The translations under genes were made by a program, and so were the position numbers. 64,000 bases of DNA, taken from positions 1 to 64,000 of the forward strand of contig CAVTGY010000001.1 of the NCBI GenBank assembly GCA_963734395.1, in the 5' to 3' direction. The notes beneath the pieces were generated by a model. It saw nothing but the letters and a program-made list of their open reading frames with translations. It was not told the origin of the DNA and searched no databases. Shown here piece by piece: positions 8,961 to 17,243 of this stretch. The stretch's first letter is position 1; every line of letters starts with the position of its first letter. Source of the stretch: Bog-756 sp963734395. Lineage in GTDB: Bacteria > Actinomycetota > Acidimicrobiia > Acidimicrobiales > RAAP-2.

Positions 8961-9684
8961 TTAGGCGATCGCCCCGAGCTCCTCCCGGTCAACGTCGTCC
9001 AGTACGCCTGCGAAGCCTCCCGGCGCACGTCCCCTACGTCGAGAGCTCGTCGTCACAGCCGCCCGGAGGTCATAGGCGATCCGAAAGCCCGCCGTCATGG
9101 CTCGGTGATGGAGATCTCGATCTTCCCCAGTGCGCATGCTGCCGAAGCCTCCAACCTGCGTGTAAAGGGTGGCGCTGAAACCGAGGCTCGCACCGTGCAC
9201 CGGATCCCGTTCGGCCGAATAGCGCTGTGTCCACCGCAGCGCCGTCGCACTTTCCTCGGCAACTCGGACCCGTCCCGCCCACATGTCCACTCCGGACAAG
9301 TAGGCCTCCAGCTGGACGGCGAGCCAGTCCTGCGGCACACGGGAATCAGCATCGGTTGTCGCCAACCAGATTCTCGCGGGGTCCTCCTCGTGCCAGAGTG
9401 ACAGAAGGGCACGGCTGCCCGCTCGGCGAGCCATTCCCACGCTCCCGCATTCCTGGGGAACGACGAGGGCTCCGAACCGCGCTCGCCCAGGCATCGGCGA
9501 TTGCCGAGCTGGCATCGCCACACTGGTCGAGCACAATGGCTACCCGGCACGAGATCGACGATGGCAGCGCAGCAACAGCCACCTCAAGAGCTTGCAGCGA
9601 GCCGGGGAGGCGCTTTTCCTCGTCGTGGACGGGCAGCACCACACCCACGGCGGCTACCGCCCGCCGAGCATGGCGTGGGATCAC
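8961..9684 (-). pseudogene. GT2-family glycosyltransferase, one frameshift
   Basis: The start is the GTG at 9684, overlapping the upstream methyltransferase stop by four bases (GTGA). The first frame gives AVAAVGVVLPVHDEEKRLPG and VAIVLDQCGDASSAIADAWA, the nucleotide-sugar binding half. The frame then slips near 9478 and continues as FGALVVPQECGSV through the DxD-type motif ATTDADSRVPQDWL, HGASLGFSATLY and TGEDRDLHHRA to the TAA at 8961. A single net +1 insertion explains the break. The combined ~240 residues are a typical short family-2 transferase. It is the last gene of a four-gene overlapping cluster, so it probably glycosylates the product of those enzymes. Confidence 0.78.
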
Positions 9685-10248
9685 CGCCGCTCCCAGACGT
9701 CCAAGACAAACTCCTCTTCTCCGTGGTGGACAACAGTCACCAGACCCGGCAGTCCGGGCGATGATCTCGTGAGCCCGGTCGCCGGACAGTGGATAGTTCG
9801 TTTCGCCACGCCAGTGGACGCCGACGACATGCGCTCCGCGCACGGTCGACTCCGTCACGCACTTCATGATCCGGCCGAGGTCGGTGACGTCGAAGTAATA
9901 CGCGATCTCACTGAGGACGACGAGGTCGAATGGTCCAGACGGCCACTGCGCCGGAATGGAGCGTTCCTCGAGCCAGACGTGCGACTTCCTTCGGAGTCGG
10001 GTTTCGGCCCGCTGCAGCGCGGAGAGAATGATGTCGCTCGAGAGGAGGCGATCACACCGGTTGGCGAGTAGCTCTGTCAGGACCCCTATGGAGCATCCCG
10101 GCTCGTACGCCGAGCGATAGCGAAATCGGGGCAGGCTGGCAACGGTGATCGCGTACTTGCGCTGTTCGTAAGGGCTGGTCTCGAATTCCCAGGGATCGTC
10201 AACGTCGCGGTACATCTCCTCGAAGTAGGCGCGGCCCGTCGATGTCAT
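9681..10248 (-). pseudogene. NodS-like SAM methyltransferase, one frameshift
   Basis: The ATG at 10248 overlaps the deacetylase stop as ATGA. The sequence begins MTSTGRAYFEEMYRDVDDPW, then SAYEPGCSIGVLTELLANR (SAM motif I), FDLVVLSEIAYYF (motif IV) and VVGVHWRGETNYPLSG. This is the NodS/NoeA-type family that N-methylates amino sugars of Nod factors. Near 9744 the frame slips by a net +1. The true ending is read in the next frame as LVTVVHHGEEEFVLDVWERR, stopping at 9681-9683 inside the start of the glycosyltransferase. The combined length of ~188 residues is normal. Its position after a deacetylase suggests methylation of a freed amine. Confidence 0.8.
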
Positions 10249-10992
10249 GAGCCCGCCTCGATGAACACCTCGAAGGGTCGCCAAAACCGCCTCAACACTG
10301 AGTCGGCCAAAATCGGTCCTGCACGGTCACCGAGCGGCCTTATCTGCGAAACGTAGGCGTGTGTCGCCCAACGCTTCCGGGCGGTTTGCCGCCGCCCCAA
10401 GTCCAATCGACGGCACTGACTCCAGGGGATGACCCCACTTCCCGGGGTTGTCCAGTGCCAGGTCCAGACCAAGTACTCGAGAACGGATGTGCACGTCGCG
10501 CGAGCGGCGGTGATCGTTGCGGTGCCGGTGGCCTCGTGATCTGGGTGGCCGTCCGATCGCCACGGGGTGAGGCAGAGGTCGTCAGGTCGGAGCAAGCGAC
10601 TGAGGGCGTCCGTAAGATCCTGAAGCCGATCCGCAACAGCCCCGTCGGGAAGCCCGAGCCGCTGAACACGTGTGGTGCCACATCCCAGACGTTCGAGGGC
10701 AACCCGCGCCTCCGCTGCCCTTATCGCCGGCAGGTCGTAGCCTTGAGCACCAGCTCCGGCGTGAGACGCCTTCGCCATCAGTGACCGCGACCACGACCGT
10801 TTCGACACCGACACGATCCATGTATTGGAGCAGGCCGCCCGCACCGAGCACCTCGTCATCTGGATGCGGTGCTACGACAACCAGGCGACGGGGGCGCGTC
10901 GGATGCAGGGGTGGGAGTCCCGCAAGTTGTCTCGACCCGAGCCAGGTTCTCTCGTCGGTCCCAGGGTGCATATCGTCAACGACTAGCTCCAT
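10245..10992 (-). pseudogene. PIG-L (LmbE-like) N-deacetylase, one frameshift
   Basis: From the ATG at 10992 the frame gives RRLVVVAPHPDDEVLGAGG, where HPDDE is the zinc-binding motif of LmbE/MshB/PIG-L deacetylases, and VVVAVTDGE. One extra base near 10770 shifts the rest into the next frame: ASHAGAGAQGYDLPAIRAAEA, then LTPWRSDGHPDHEATG (the second metal motif HPDHE), and on to the stop at 10245. Both catalytic motifs survive, giving ~248 residues when rejoined. The family removes acetyl groups from GlcNAc-type substrates, as in mycothiol or GPI precursors. Gene overlaps on both sides show tight translational coupling. Confidence 0.85.
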
Positions 10993-11937
10993 GGCCACTC
11001 ACCACATGCCATGTGGCCCAGGACGTTGGCATCCTGTGGGCCGTGGTACTGAGCCAGATAGACATACAGATCGGCCACCCGCTGAGCCTGTTCTGCATTG
11101 AGGCAAAAGGGCCGAGCTCCCCCAGCCGCCGCGATATGCACCAACACTTGCTGTGCTGCGTGGTGGACGGCGTGACGTATGACAAGGGCCCGTCGCTTCG
11201 CATCGCCCGCACGGTCCCGGGGGTCGTCATCAATTTCTCGTGCTGCCGAATCGATTGCCCGGCGCATCAGGTCAATGTGGGCGACCGCATGTCCGAGCTC
11301 GGCCAAGACGAGCTCGGATGGATGTTGGCCAATGCCGCGGAGCACTTCTTGAACAAGACCGCGGGCGCCGCCATACCAGCAGGCGGCGACTCCTGTCGCC
11401 CCGAACCAGAACCCAGGACGCTCAAGGTAAAAGTTGGGCGGTCCGACGGCGCAACTCATCGGGACGGGCGGCCCCCCGAAATCAAGGGTCTCGCTCAGCG
11501 AATCGGCCATCCCGACGGCAGGCCACGATCCGGCATGCACGGCCGTGACGTTCTCGGCCACCGGAACGTCGAACAGCCGGTACCCGTCATCGGATTCGGC
11601 CGTCACCAGAGCTCGGTCGATATGGATACTGCCCGAACAGAAGGGCTTCTCTCCCGTCAGCCGCCAACCGTCCGCAGTGAGTCGCGCCGTCGTGCCGACC
11701 AGCAGGTTGCCGGGCCGCCCAGACCCCGTAGATTGCTCCTGAATCGGGTTCGTGGCCCGCTTCTTCCAGGATGGCCAATGCGTCGATATGGCCTTCGACC
11801 AATCGGGCAAGCGACAGATCCCGTGTCGCCCAATTGGCGAGCGCCGCGAAGCGAGCGGCCGTGCCGCCCGAGCCCGGCTTCGGGAGCATGGCTGCCCCCT
11901 CGGCCACGATTCCCCTCAGCTCCTCCCACACCTTCAA
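10983..11937 (-). pseudogene. Acyl-CoA dehydrogenase-like flavoprotein, one frameshift
   Basis: It starts at the ATG at 11937 (MKVWEELRGIVAEGAAMLPKPG). The N-terminal frame reaches ILEEAGHEPDSGAIYGVWAA, then a net +1 slip near 11717 moves the rest to the frame read as PGNLLVGTTARLTADGWRLTGEKPFCSGS...DRALVTAE, ending at 10983. The LTGEKPFCSG stretch corresponds to the beta-barrel FAD/substrate region of acyl-CoA dehydrogenases. At ~317 residues it is shorter than a standard ~380-residue enzyme, as is usual for this cluster type. It is the first gene of the four-gene cluster and overlaps the deacetylase gene by 10 bases. Whether it acts on an acyl-CoA, an acyl-carrier protein or another substrate is not known. 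Confidence 0.75.
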
Positions 11938-12031
11938 CTCGCTGTCTCCTGAATCAGTTGCGTGAATCGACTGCTCGGTGCTTCCACAGGGCCACGACTC
12001 GAGCGAACCCGGCGCGAGGTGTGTTGGCCGT

Positions 12032-12403
12032 TCAGCACGGCGCCTTCACGTCAGGTTCTCCCTCTACGGCGATCTCCACTCGTTCGTACCCGTAGATGGC
12101 CAGCACCTTCGACGCGAGGGCGGTCCTGGACCGAAGCCTGACGGGTACCTCCGAACTGCAACGACCGATAGCGGCGTAGCCCTGAGCAGATATGAACTGG
12201 GACTGCGTCAAATCAAAGATCAATTCCTTCGGGCTCGCCGCCAGCACCTCGGTGATGACTCGCTCGAACTGCACCATCGAAGTGATATCGAGCTCACCCA
12301 GGAGAACGAGGGTGACAGATTCGTCATCGCGCCGGACGACTCGAATGTGGAATGAGGTGCCGTACCATAGATTCGGGACGTGGCTGCCTCGCACCGTCTG
12401 CAA
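12032..12403 (-). CDS. STAS-domain anti-sigma-factor antagonist
   Basis: 123 residues covering one STAS fold: VTLVLLGELDITSMVQFERVI, then KELIFDLTQSQFISAQGYAAIG. The serine in FISAQG sits where SpoIIAA-like proteins are phosphorylated by an anti-sigma kinase, although the usual Asp before it is replaced. Proteins of this type release a sigma factor by binding its anti-sigma partner. No kinase or sigma gene is adjacent; a second STAS gene (18416-18787), a CsbD gene and a Pmp3-like gene nearby support a general-stress setting. The N-terminal MQTVRGSHVPNLWYG may be partly untranslated, since the fold starts near residue 17. Confidence 0.78.
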   Translation of the reverse strand: MQTVRGSHVPNLWYGTSFHIRVVRRDDESVTLVLLGELDITSMVQFERVITEVLAASPKELIFDLTQSQFISAQGYAAIGRCSSEVPVRLRSRTALASKVLAIYGYERVEIAVEGEPDVKAPC

Positions 12404-12445
12404 GCGTCACGACCGTCCGCGACTGTTCGGCATCCGGATCGTTTC

Positions 12446-12610
12446 CTACTTCTTCTGGACTCGATACCAACTGTGCTCGGCACCGGAAACGAGGAACCCC
12501 AGAAGCCATACCAAGAGCAACACCACGGCAATGATCCACAACACGTGCAGTGCGAAACCGGCACCGGCGAAGATCAGTACGAGAAGCAACACCAGCAAGA
12601 TCAAGCCCAT
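12446..12610 (-). CDS. Small hydrophobic membrane protein (DUF5670/lmo0937-like)
   Basis: 54 residues. It starts MGLILLVLLLVLIFAG, has a second hydrophobic span of HVLWIIAVVLLLVWLLGFLV, and ends in the charged tail SGAEHSWYRVQKK. Two short membrane spans with an AGAGFALHVLW linker match the tiny 'hydrophobic protein' family common in actinobacteria and Firmicutes, often induced by stress. The molecular role is unknown. It lies 42 bases upstream of the STAS gene on the same strand, so the two may be cotranscribed. Confidence 0.75.
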   Translation of the reverse strand: MGLILLVLLLVLIFAGAGFALHVLWIIAVVLLLVWLLGFLVSGAEHSWYRVQKK

Positions 12611-12727
12611 GGCATAGGTCCTCTCCGAATCAATTGGTGCGGACGTCTGCAGGCTGCATCGTCCCTATTCCGAAGCGACCCCATGATGAAGACGAGCTCG
12701 ATGTCTCGCTGAAGAGGCCATTCCCGG

Positions 12728-12769
12728 GGCGGAATGCTCCGCCTCCATCAGGAGGTGGAGCATTCCGCC
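12728..12769. repeat. Strong 19-bp hairpin with a 15-bp direct repeat
   Basis: Left arm 12728-12746 pairs with right arm 12751-12769 along 19 positions, with one G-U pair and an ATCA loop. A 15-base word, CCGCCTCCATCAGGA, occurs at 12739-12753 and again at 12765-12779, so the structure looks like a partial duplication. No T-run follows on either side, so it is not a standard intrinsic terminator, although it could still end transcripts or stabilise an RNA end. It lies between the small hydrophobic protein gene and the response regulator, which are divergent. Confidence 0.7.
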
Positions 12770-12802
12770 TCCATCAGGATCGTTCACAGGCGTGTACGGG
12801 TC

Positions 12803-12822
12803 AATCACCCGATCGGGTGATT
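12803..12822. promoter_or_regulatory. 20-bp perfect palindrome upstream of the LuxR-type regulator
   Basis: The sequence AATCACCCGA/TCGGGTGATT is a perfect 10+10 palindrome, followed by TTT on the + strand. It ends about 30 bases before the regulator start at 12855. It is the right size and place for an operator bound by a dimeric HTH protein, possibly autoregulation by the regulator itself. A short bidirectional terminator is the alternative. No separate promoter boxes are convincing. Confidence 0.5.
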
Positions 12823-12854
12823 TTCGTATCCGGGTATGAGCGTATGGTTTGTGC

Positions 12855-13505
12855 GTGCCCAAATCGATCCGGGTCGCACTCGTCAACGATTACATGATCG
12901 TCCTTGAGGGACTCCGCTCCCTCCTCGAGTCCAGCGACCCCGAGATCCGGATCGTCGAACTCGACGTCCGGAAGGGGCCGAGACGAAGCGTCGACGTCAC
13001 GCTTCTCGACACCTACGGAGAACCGGAAACCCTCGAGGAACGAGTGCGCTCTCTCGGCGCCGACCCCGAGAACGGAGCCATCGTGGTCTTCAGCTTTTCT
13101 GACCGCCCTCAGGCGGTCCGACGAGCTCTGCGCGCGGGCGCACAAGGTTTCATCTCCAAAGCCGTACCTCGGGATCAGATCATCGATGGCATCAGGGCGG
13201 CAGCAAGAGGCGAACAGGTCGTTTTGACCCAGAGGACGCAACACGCACAGATCGATCAAGCACTGCGGTGGCCGGGGCGCGAGAGAGGTCTCACCGAACG
13301 AGAAAGCGAGCTCTTGTCCTTGCTTTCGACGGGAATGACGAATCGCGAACTCGGCAATCACCTCTACATCAGCGAGAACACCGTCAAGACTCAACTCCGT
13401 CATCTCTACTCCAAGCTCGGCGTCCGCAACCGCGCCCAAGCGGCGTCCGTCGCCGGAGATGAGATCCTCGGAGAGCATCGCCGCCAATCCAATGTCGTCG
13501 AATAA
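12855..13505 (+). CDS. LuxR/NarL-family response regulator
   Basis: About 216 residues. The receiver domain begins IRVALVNDYMIVLEGLRSLL and has the phospho-acceptor Asp in VDVTLLDTYG. The C-terminal helix-turn-helix is the NarL/FixJ type: LTERESELLSLLSTGMTNREL then ISENTVKTQLRHLYSKLGV. The GTG at 12855 is preferred; a TTG two codons earlier is possible. No histidine kinase is next to it, so it is an orphan regulator. The stress genes that follow (CsbD, zinc ribbon, Pmp3-like) are plausible targets by position only. Confidence 0.87.
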   Translation: MPKSIRVALVNDYMIVLEGLRSLLESSDPEIRIVELDVRKGPRRSVDVTLLDTYGEPETLEERVRSLGADPENGAIVVFSFSDRPQAVRRALRAGAQGFISKAVPRDQIIDGIRAAARGEQVVLTQRTQHAQIDQALRWPGRERGLTERESELLSLLSTGMTNRELGNHLYISENTVKTQLRHLYSKLGVRNRAQAASVAGDEILGEHRRQSNVVE

Positions 13506-13602
13506 CAGGCATCCGGGCGGTTCGGCAAGGTGGCACCGGGGTTGGGATCACGGCGTGTGGGTATATATGAAAAATACCTACGCAATGAGAGGACGCACCA
13601 TC

Positions 13603-13776
13603 GTGGCAACTGTCGATAAAGCCAAGAACAAAGCTCAAGAGGCGAAGGGACACGTCAAAGAGACGGCAGGCAAGTTGACGAATGACAAGTCTCTCGAAAC
13701 CGAAGGCAAGAGCGACAAGGCCAAGGGGAACCTGAAGCAAGCTGGCGAAAAGGTGAAGGACGCGTTTAGGAAGTAA
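13603..13776 (+). CDS. CsbD-family stress protein
   Basis: 57 residues, rich in Lys, Glu and Ala, of the CsbD type: a short four-helix, highly charged protein with VDKAKNKAQEAKGHVKETAG, then EGKSDKAKGNLKQAGEKVKDAF. The GTG at 13603 is preceded by GAGAGG; an in-frame ATG at 13585 is the alternative. CsbD proteins accumulate under general (SigB-type) stress and stationary phase; the biochemical role is unknown. The ORF track frame extends far upstream into the regulator gene, but only this part matches the family. Confidence 0.85.
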   Translation: MATVDKAKNKAQEAKGHVKETAGKLTNDKSLETEGKSDKAKGNLKQAGEKVKDAFRK

Positions 13777-13894
13777 AGCGTAAAGCGTCCCACCCCGAAC
13801 TCTAATTCGGCAGGTCGTCAAAAGAGAGCTCGGATCAGCGCGATTCGCGCTTCACAGTCCGGTCAAGCGGACTGCCCAGTGAAGGGTCAAAGGC

Positions 13895-14056
13895 ATGGCA
13901 CCGATTCAGACCTCGCCTGCGTGCCCAAAATGCAGTACGCGCAGGGTCGACGAATACACGTACTACGGATGTGTGGACAGCGGATCTATTGATGCTCACC
14001 GACATTGGGTCTGCGTCACCTGCGACTTTGAGTTTGCGACGCACTCGGACTCCTAG
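13895..14056 (+). CDS. Small zinc-ribbon protein
   Basis: 53 residues with two CxxC knuckles: CPKCSTRRVDEYTYYGC and, after HRHW, VCVTCDFEFATHSDS. The spacing fits one zinc-ribbon fold. An aromatic patch (EYTYYG) lies between the knuckles. GAAGGG sits 8-13 bases before the ATG. No enzyme domain is present; proteins like this bind nucleic acid or a partner protein. It lies in a run of small stress-type genes on the + strand, spaced 119 bases after CsbD. Confidence 0.65.
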   Translation: MAPIQTSPACPKCSTRRVDEYTYYGCVDSGSIDAHRHWVCVTCDFEFATHSDS

Positions 14057-14276
14057 CGGGAGTTCGCGTATCAGGAGTTCACGTTGGAGAGGCAAGGGGC
14101 AGCAAGGCGATTGCGATGTCGATCTGAATCTGTCTGTTCGGGGCACGGATCAACTGTACGAAGGGCGGTAACTGCGCTCGATCGAGAAGAGAGAGTGAGA
14201 TGCGGACTGTGATGACTCCCAGAACGATCAGGCGGTCCGCGATGCCGTCCCCTGGTGGGAAGCGACAAGTGTTCGG

Positions 14277-14438
14277 ATGGTGAAGGTTCTGCTGATCATC
14301 CTCTGTCTCTTTCTGCCGTTTCTTGCGGTCCTCATCAAAGATGGGCCGTGCCTCAAGGTGCTCTGGGCTTTCCTTCTTCAGCTCTGCGGGCATATCCCCG
14401 GCGTGATTTACGGGATCTACCAGGTCGTCAAGGACTGA
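14277..14438 (+). CDS. Pmp3/YqaE-family small membrane protein
   Basis: 53 residues with two membrane spans: VKVLLIILCLFLPFLAVLI, then LWAFLLQLCGHIPGVIYGIY. The FLPFLAVLIKDG turn and the HIPGVIYGIYQV ending are the PF01679 (Pmp3/YqaE) signature. These proteolipids are induced by salt, cold or membrane stress and influence membrane potential. The ATG at 14277 has only a weak distant GGGAAG. The DUF2252 gene begins 19 bases after its stop, so they may be cotranscribed. Confidence 0.82.
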   Translation: MVKVLLIILCLFLPFLAVLIKDGPCLKVLWAFLLQLCGHIPGVIYGIYQVVKD

Positions 14439-14457
14439 CTGACACTTCCGCCTCGGC

Positions 14458-15741
14458 GTGAGCGATGCTCCGCCGTTCCGTGGATGTGACTTTTCCCTCA
14501 CGTCGAAAGGCCGCACCTTGCCGAGCACCAAGCTCCCTCCGCCGCTTGTCGACGAAAGAGTCCGACGCCTCGACCAGACGCGTCAACGAAAGATGGCGAT
14601 CTCGTCCCACCGCTATGTCAGGGGGAGCACCGCGCAGTTCTACGAGTGGCTCGGATCTGACTCGAACAGCCGCGGCGTCCCTGAAGGCCCGCCCATCTGG
14701 ATCTGCGGTGACTGCCACGTGGGCAATCTCGGACCCGTTGCCGACACCAACGGTCGGGTGCGGATTCAAATTCGTGACCTCGATCAGACGGTCATCGGAA
14801 ATCCTGCTCACGATCTCGTCCGATTGGCCCTGTCGCTCGCATCCGCGGCCAGAGGCTCTGATCTCCCGGGCGTCACTACGGCCTACATGCTCGAGGCGAT
14901 CATGGACGGCTACGAATCTGCCTTTGAGCATGACTTTGACGAAGGCAAGGACAATCCCGAAGCCCCCGACGCCGTACGGCTGGTTATGAAGCGAGCAGCG
15001 AAGAGGACGTGGAAAGAGCTCGCACGGGACCGCATCGGAGATACGCGATCAAAGATCCCTCTGGGTAAGAAATTCTGGCCCGTCTCAGACGACGAGCTCC
15101 AAGAGCTGGAGACGGCTTTCGAAGATCGGTCGATGGTCCGGCTCGCCACAATGGTCAAGCGCCGGGATGATGATGCCTCAGTCGAGTTCATTGACGCGGC
15201 CTATTGGATGAAGGGCTGTAGCTCCTTGGGATTACTCCGCTATGCCGTGCTTCTCTCGGTGGAGGACAACGAGAATGACTCATCAGACCTGTGTCTCATG
15301 GACGTCAAGGAGGCCGTCGAGTCGGCCGCGCCCACGTCGAGCACCCAGATGCCAAAGAATCAGGCGCACCGAGTTATCGAAGGTGCGTTGCACATCTCGC
15401 CATTTTTGGGTGAACGAATGAGGGCGAGCACTTTGCTCGGGCGTCCCGTCTTCATACGCGAGCTGATGCCCCAGGACCTCAAGCTCGAGCTGAACGACCT
15501 CAATCCAAAGGAAGCGATGAAGGCGGCGGCCTTCCTTGCCACGGCGGTGGGTTTCGCTCATGCTCGTCAGATGGACTCCGCGACCCGTAGGTCGTGGAAA
15601 CAGGAACTGAACCGGCACCGGACGAAAGACCTTGATGCCCCCCTGTGGCTGTGGACGGCGGTGGTCGGGCTCCTCGTCGAACACGAAGGGTCCTACCTTG
15701 AACACTGCCGGCGTTTCGCTCTCTCGGACGCCGAGACGTGA
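14458..15741 (+). CDS. DUF2252 family protein
   Basis: 427 residues. DUF2252 proteins have a phosphotransferase-like fold related to aminoglycoside kinases; the signature lines are ICGDCHVGNLG and IQIRDLDQTVIGNPAHDLVRL, which correspond to the HxxN and D-containing metal/catalytic loops of that fold. RKMAISSHRYVRGSTAQFYEW is the usual N-terminal block, so the first ~45 residues may be a variable extension; a GTG at 14458 opens the frame. The function is unknown. It ends a + strand run of stress-linked small genes and converges with the metallo-hydrolase. Confidence 0.85.
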   Translation: MSDAPPFRGCDFSLTSKGRTLPSTKLPPPLVDERVRRLDQTRQRKMAISSHRYVRGSTAQFYEWLGSDSNSRGVPEGPPIWICGDCHVGNLGPVADTNGRVRIQIRDLDQTVIGNPAHDLVRLALSLASAARGSDLPGVTTAYMLEAIMDGYESAFEHDFDEGKDNPEAPDAVRLVMKRAAKRTWKELARDRIGDTRSKIPLGKKFWPVSDDELQELETAFEDRSMVRLATMVKRRDDDASVEFIDAAYWMKGCSSLGLLRYAVLLSVEDNENDSSDLCLMDVKEAVESAAPTSSTQMPKNQAHRVIEGALHISPFLGERMRASTLLGRPVFIRELMPQDLKLELNDLNPKEAMKAAAFLATAVGFAHARQMDSATRRSWKQELNRHRTKDLDAPLWLWTAVVGLLVEHEGSYLEHCRRFALSDAET

Positions 15742-15785
15742 GCAGCACCCTGGGTGTGTTCCTCGCTCGCTGAAGTAGGCCCAGA

Positions 15786-16682
15786 TCAGTCCATTATTGG
15801 AGTCGCGGCAAGGTAGCCCGGCTCGAGGAGCTCAACTCCGGGAGCTCGTTCCTTGAAGGCCCGACGGATGGGCTCCATGTCGGGAGCTCCGGCGAAACCG
15901 GGCAGCCAGTCGTCGTGGTGCGCCAGCACGACGCGGCGAGTCGCGAGAGACCTTGCTTCTTCAGCGACAAAATCGGCCAGAGATCCCTGAACCGGTTCGC
16001 CATCGATATTCGCCCTCCCGGCCGCAGCCAGGATCGCCACGTCCGGCCGCAGCTCGCCGAGAATGGAGCTCCAGTGGCCGGAGGTGTCTTGAAAGAGGAG
16101 TGAGCCCTCGGGCAATTCGAAGAGGTAGAGGAGGGCTCCCCCGTCCCCGCGGTCACTGTGGGCGCCGCTGGCCGAGAGTAAGTGTTCGATTGACGACCGG
16201 TCCAGGGTGGTCGACATTGCTCGGTGGAGCTGCTTCATGCGCGCAGAGCGCTCCTGCCAGGTGACGCCGAGGTCCCCGAGACAGACCTCTCCGGAGTCAG
16301 CCCCGTGCGTACCGGTCCAGATGCACGAATGCTGGCTCGGAAACACAGACACGAACACCTCGGGACCCAGTGCGATCCGTTCGCCTCCGGCGACACAGAT
16401 CATACGGTCGAGCGGGACGCCGGCCTGCTCGAGCAGCCGCACCGTCTCGTAACTCCCGATCAACGAAGCCTCGGTCTGCGCCATTATCCGTTCGGCACCC
16501 CAGAGGTGGTCAAAGTGAGAGTGCCCGACGACGATCCAATCGCATGCGTCGATCTCGTCGGCCCGGAGCCCTGTGCCCGCCGCGCCCGGCGCTCGATCGA
16601 TGTAGGCATCGAGAAACAAGGTGAGTCCCGCGGCCTGGAGCCGGAACGTGGAGCATCCGAACCAATCAAGGGTTGTGCTCAT
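15786..16682 (-). CDS. MBL-fold metal-dependent hydrolase (UlaG-like)
   Basis: 298 residues from the ATG at 16682; a longer frame would run through the HxlR gene. The metallo-beta-lactamase motif GHSHFDHLWG (HxHxDH) supplies the two-metal site, with a distal Asp in FQDTSGHW and a His in VVLAHHDDW. The start STTLDWFGCSTFRLQAAG is typical of UlaG-like lactonases and phosphodiesterases. The substrate is unknown. The gene starts 5 bases after the HxlR stop, so the two form an operon and the regulator probably controls it. Confidence 0.85.
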   Translation of the reverse strand: MSTTLDWFGCSTFRLQAAGLTLFLDAYIDRAPGAAGTGLRADEIDACDWIVVGHSHFDHLWGAERIMAQTEASLIGSYETVRLLEQAGVPLDRMICVAGGERIALGPEVFVSVFPSQHSCIWTGTHGADSGEVCLGDLGVTWQERSARMKQLHRAMSTTLDRSSIEHLLSASGAHSDRGDGGALLYLFELPEGSLLFQDTSGHWSSILGELRPDVAILAAAGRANIDGEPVQGSLADFVAEEARSLATRRVVLAHHDDWLPGFAGAPDMEPIRRAFKERAPGVELLEPGYLAATPIMD

Positions 16683-16686
16683 GAAA

Positions 16687-17106
16687 TCAGGACCCGACCG
16701 CCTCAGCAACGGGGCCCTCATTTTGACGAGCGTCATATTCGACTCTGGCCGCGGCCACTTGACCACGGTGCTCCATCGCCCAACTCACCAGACCACGCAC
16801 AGACTCGAGCAGGGTCGAACCCAGGTCGGTGAGCGCGTACTCCACCTTCGGTGGCACGACCGGGTAGACCGTGCGTTCCACCAGGCCGTCGCGCTCGAGC
16901 TGGCGGAGGGTCAGGGCCAGCATCCGCTGGCTGATGCCCTCGACCTCACGGCGAAGCTCGGTGAAACGGCGAGTGCCCTGGTCGAGCATGGCGATCACCA
17001 GAATCGACCACTTGTCCCCGACCCGGTTCAGGATCTGACGGACATCGATGGCCTCGGGGGTATGGCAGCTGTCGGTCACACCATGGACGCCATCGGGGTT
17101 CAACAA
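16687..17106 (-). CDS. HxlR-family winged-helix regulator
   Basis: 139 residues. The winged helix is complete: ILNRVGDKWSILVIAMLDQGTRRFTELRR, ISQRMLALTLRQLERDGLVERTVYP and VEYALTDLG. There is a Cys at residue 14 (DSCHTPEA) just before the HTH, the position where redox-sensing HxlR/YodB proteins carry their reactive cysteine, so thiol or quinone sensing is plausible. It is divergent from the flavin oxidoreductase gene at 17244, sharing a 137-base intergenic region, and cotranscribed with the MBL hydrolase. An HxlR/flavoenzyme divergent pair often controls quinone or disulfide stress. Confidence 0.87.
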   Translation of the reverse strand: MLNPDGVHGVTDSCHTPEAIDVRQILNRVGDKWSILVIAMLDQGTRRFTELRREVEGISQRMLALTLRQLERDGLVERTVYPVVPPKVEYALTDLGSTLLESVRGLVSWAMEHRGQVAAARVEYDARQNEGPVAEAVGS

Positions 17107-17243
17107 GGGACGAACCTCGACCGGTCTCGCCGGTATCGCGGGTGTTACCGGGTGACCTCGACGTGCCGTCTTCCATTCCTTCTCATGATGACGGAGGATG
17201 GGACGACTTACAAGTAGGAACTGACCAGATGAAAGGGAACTAA

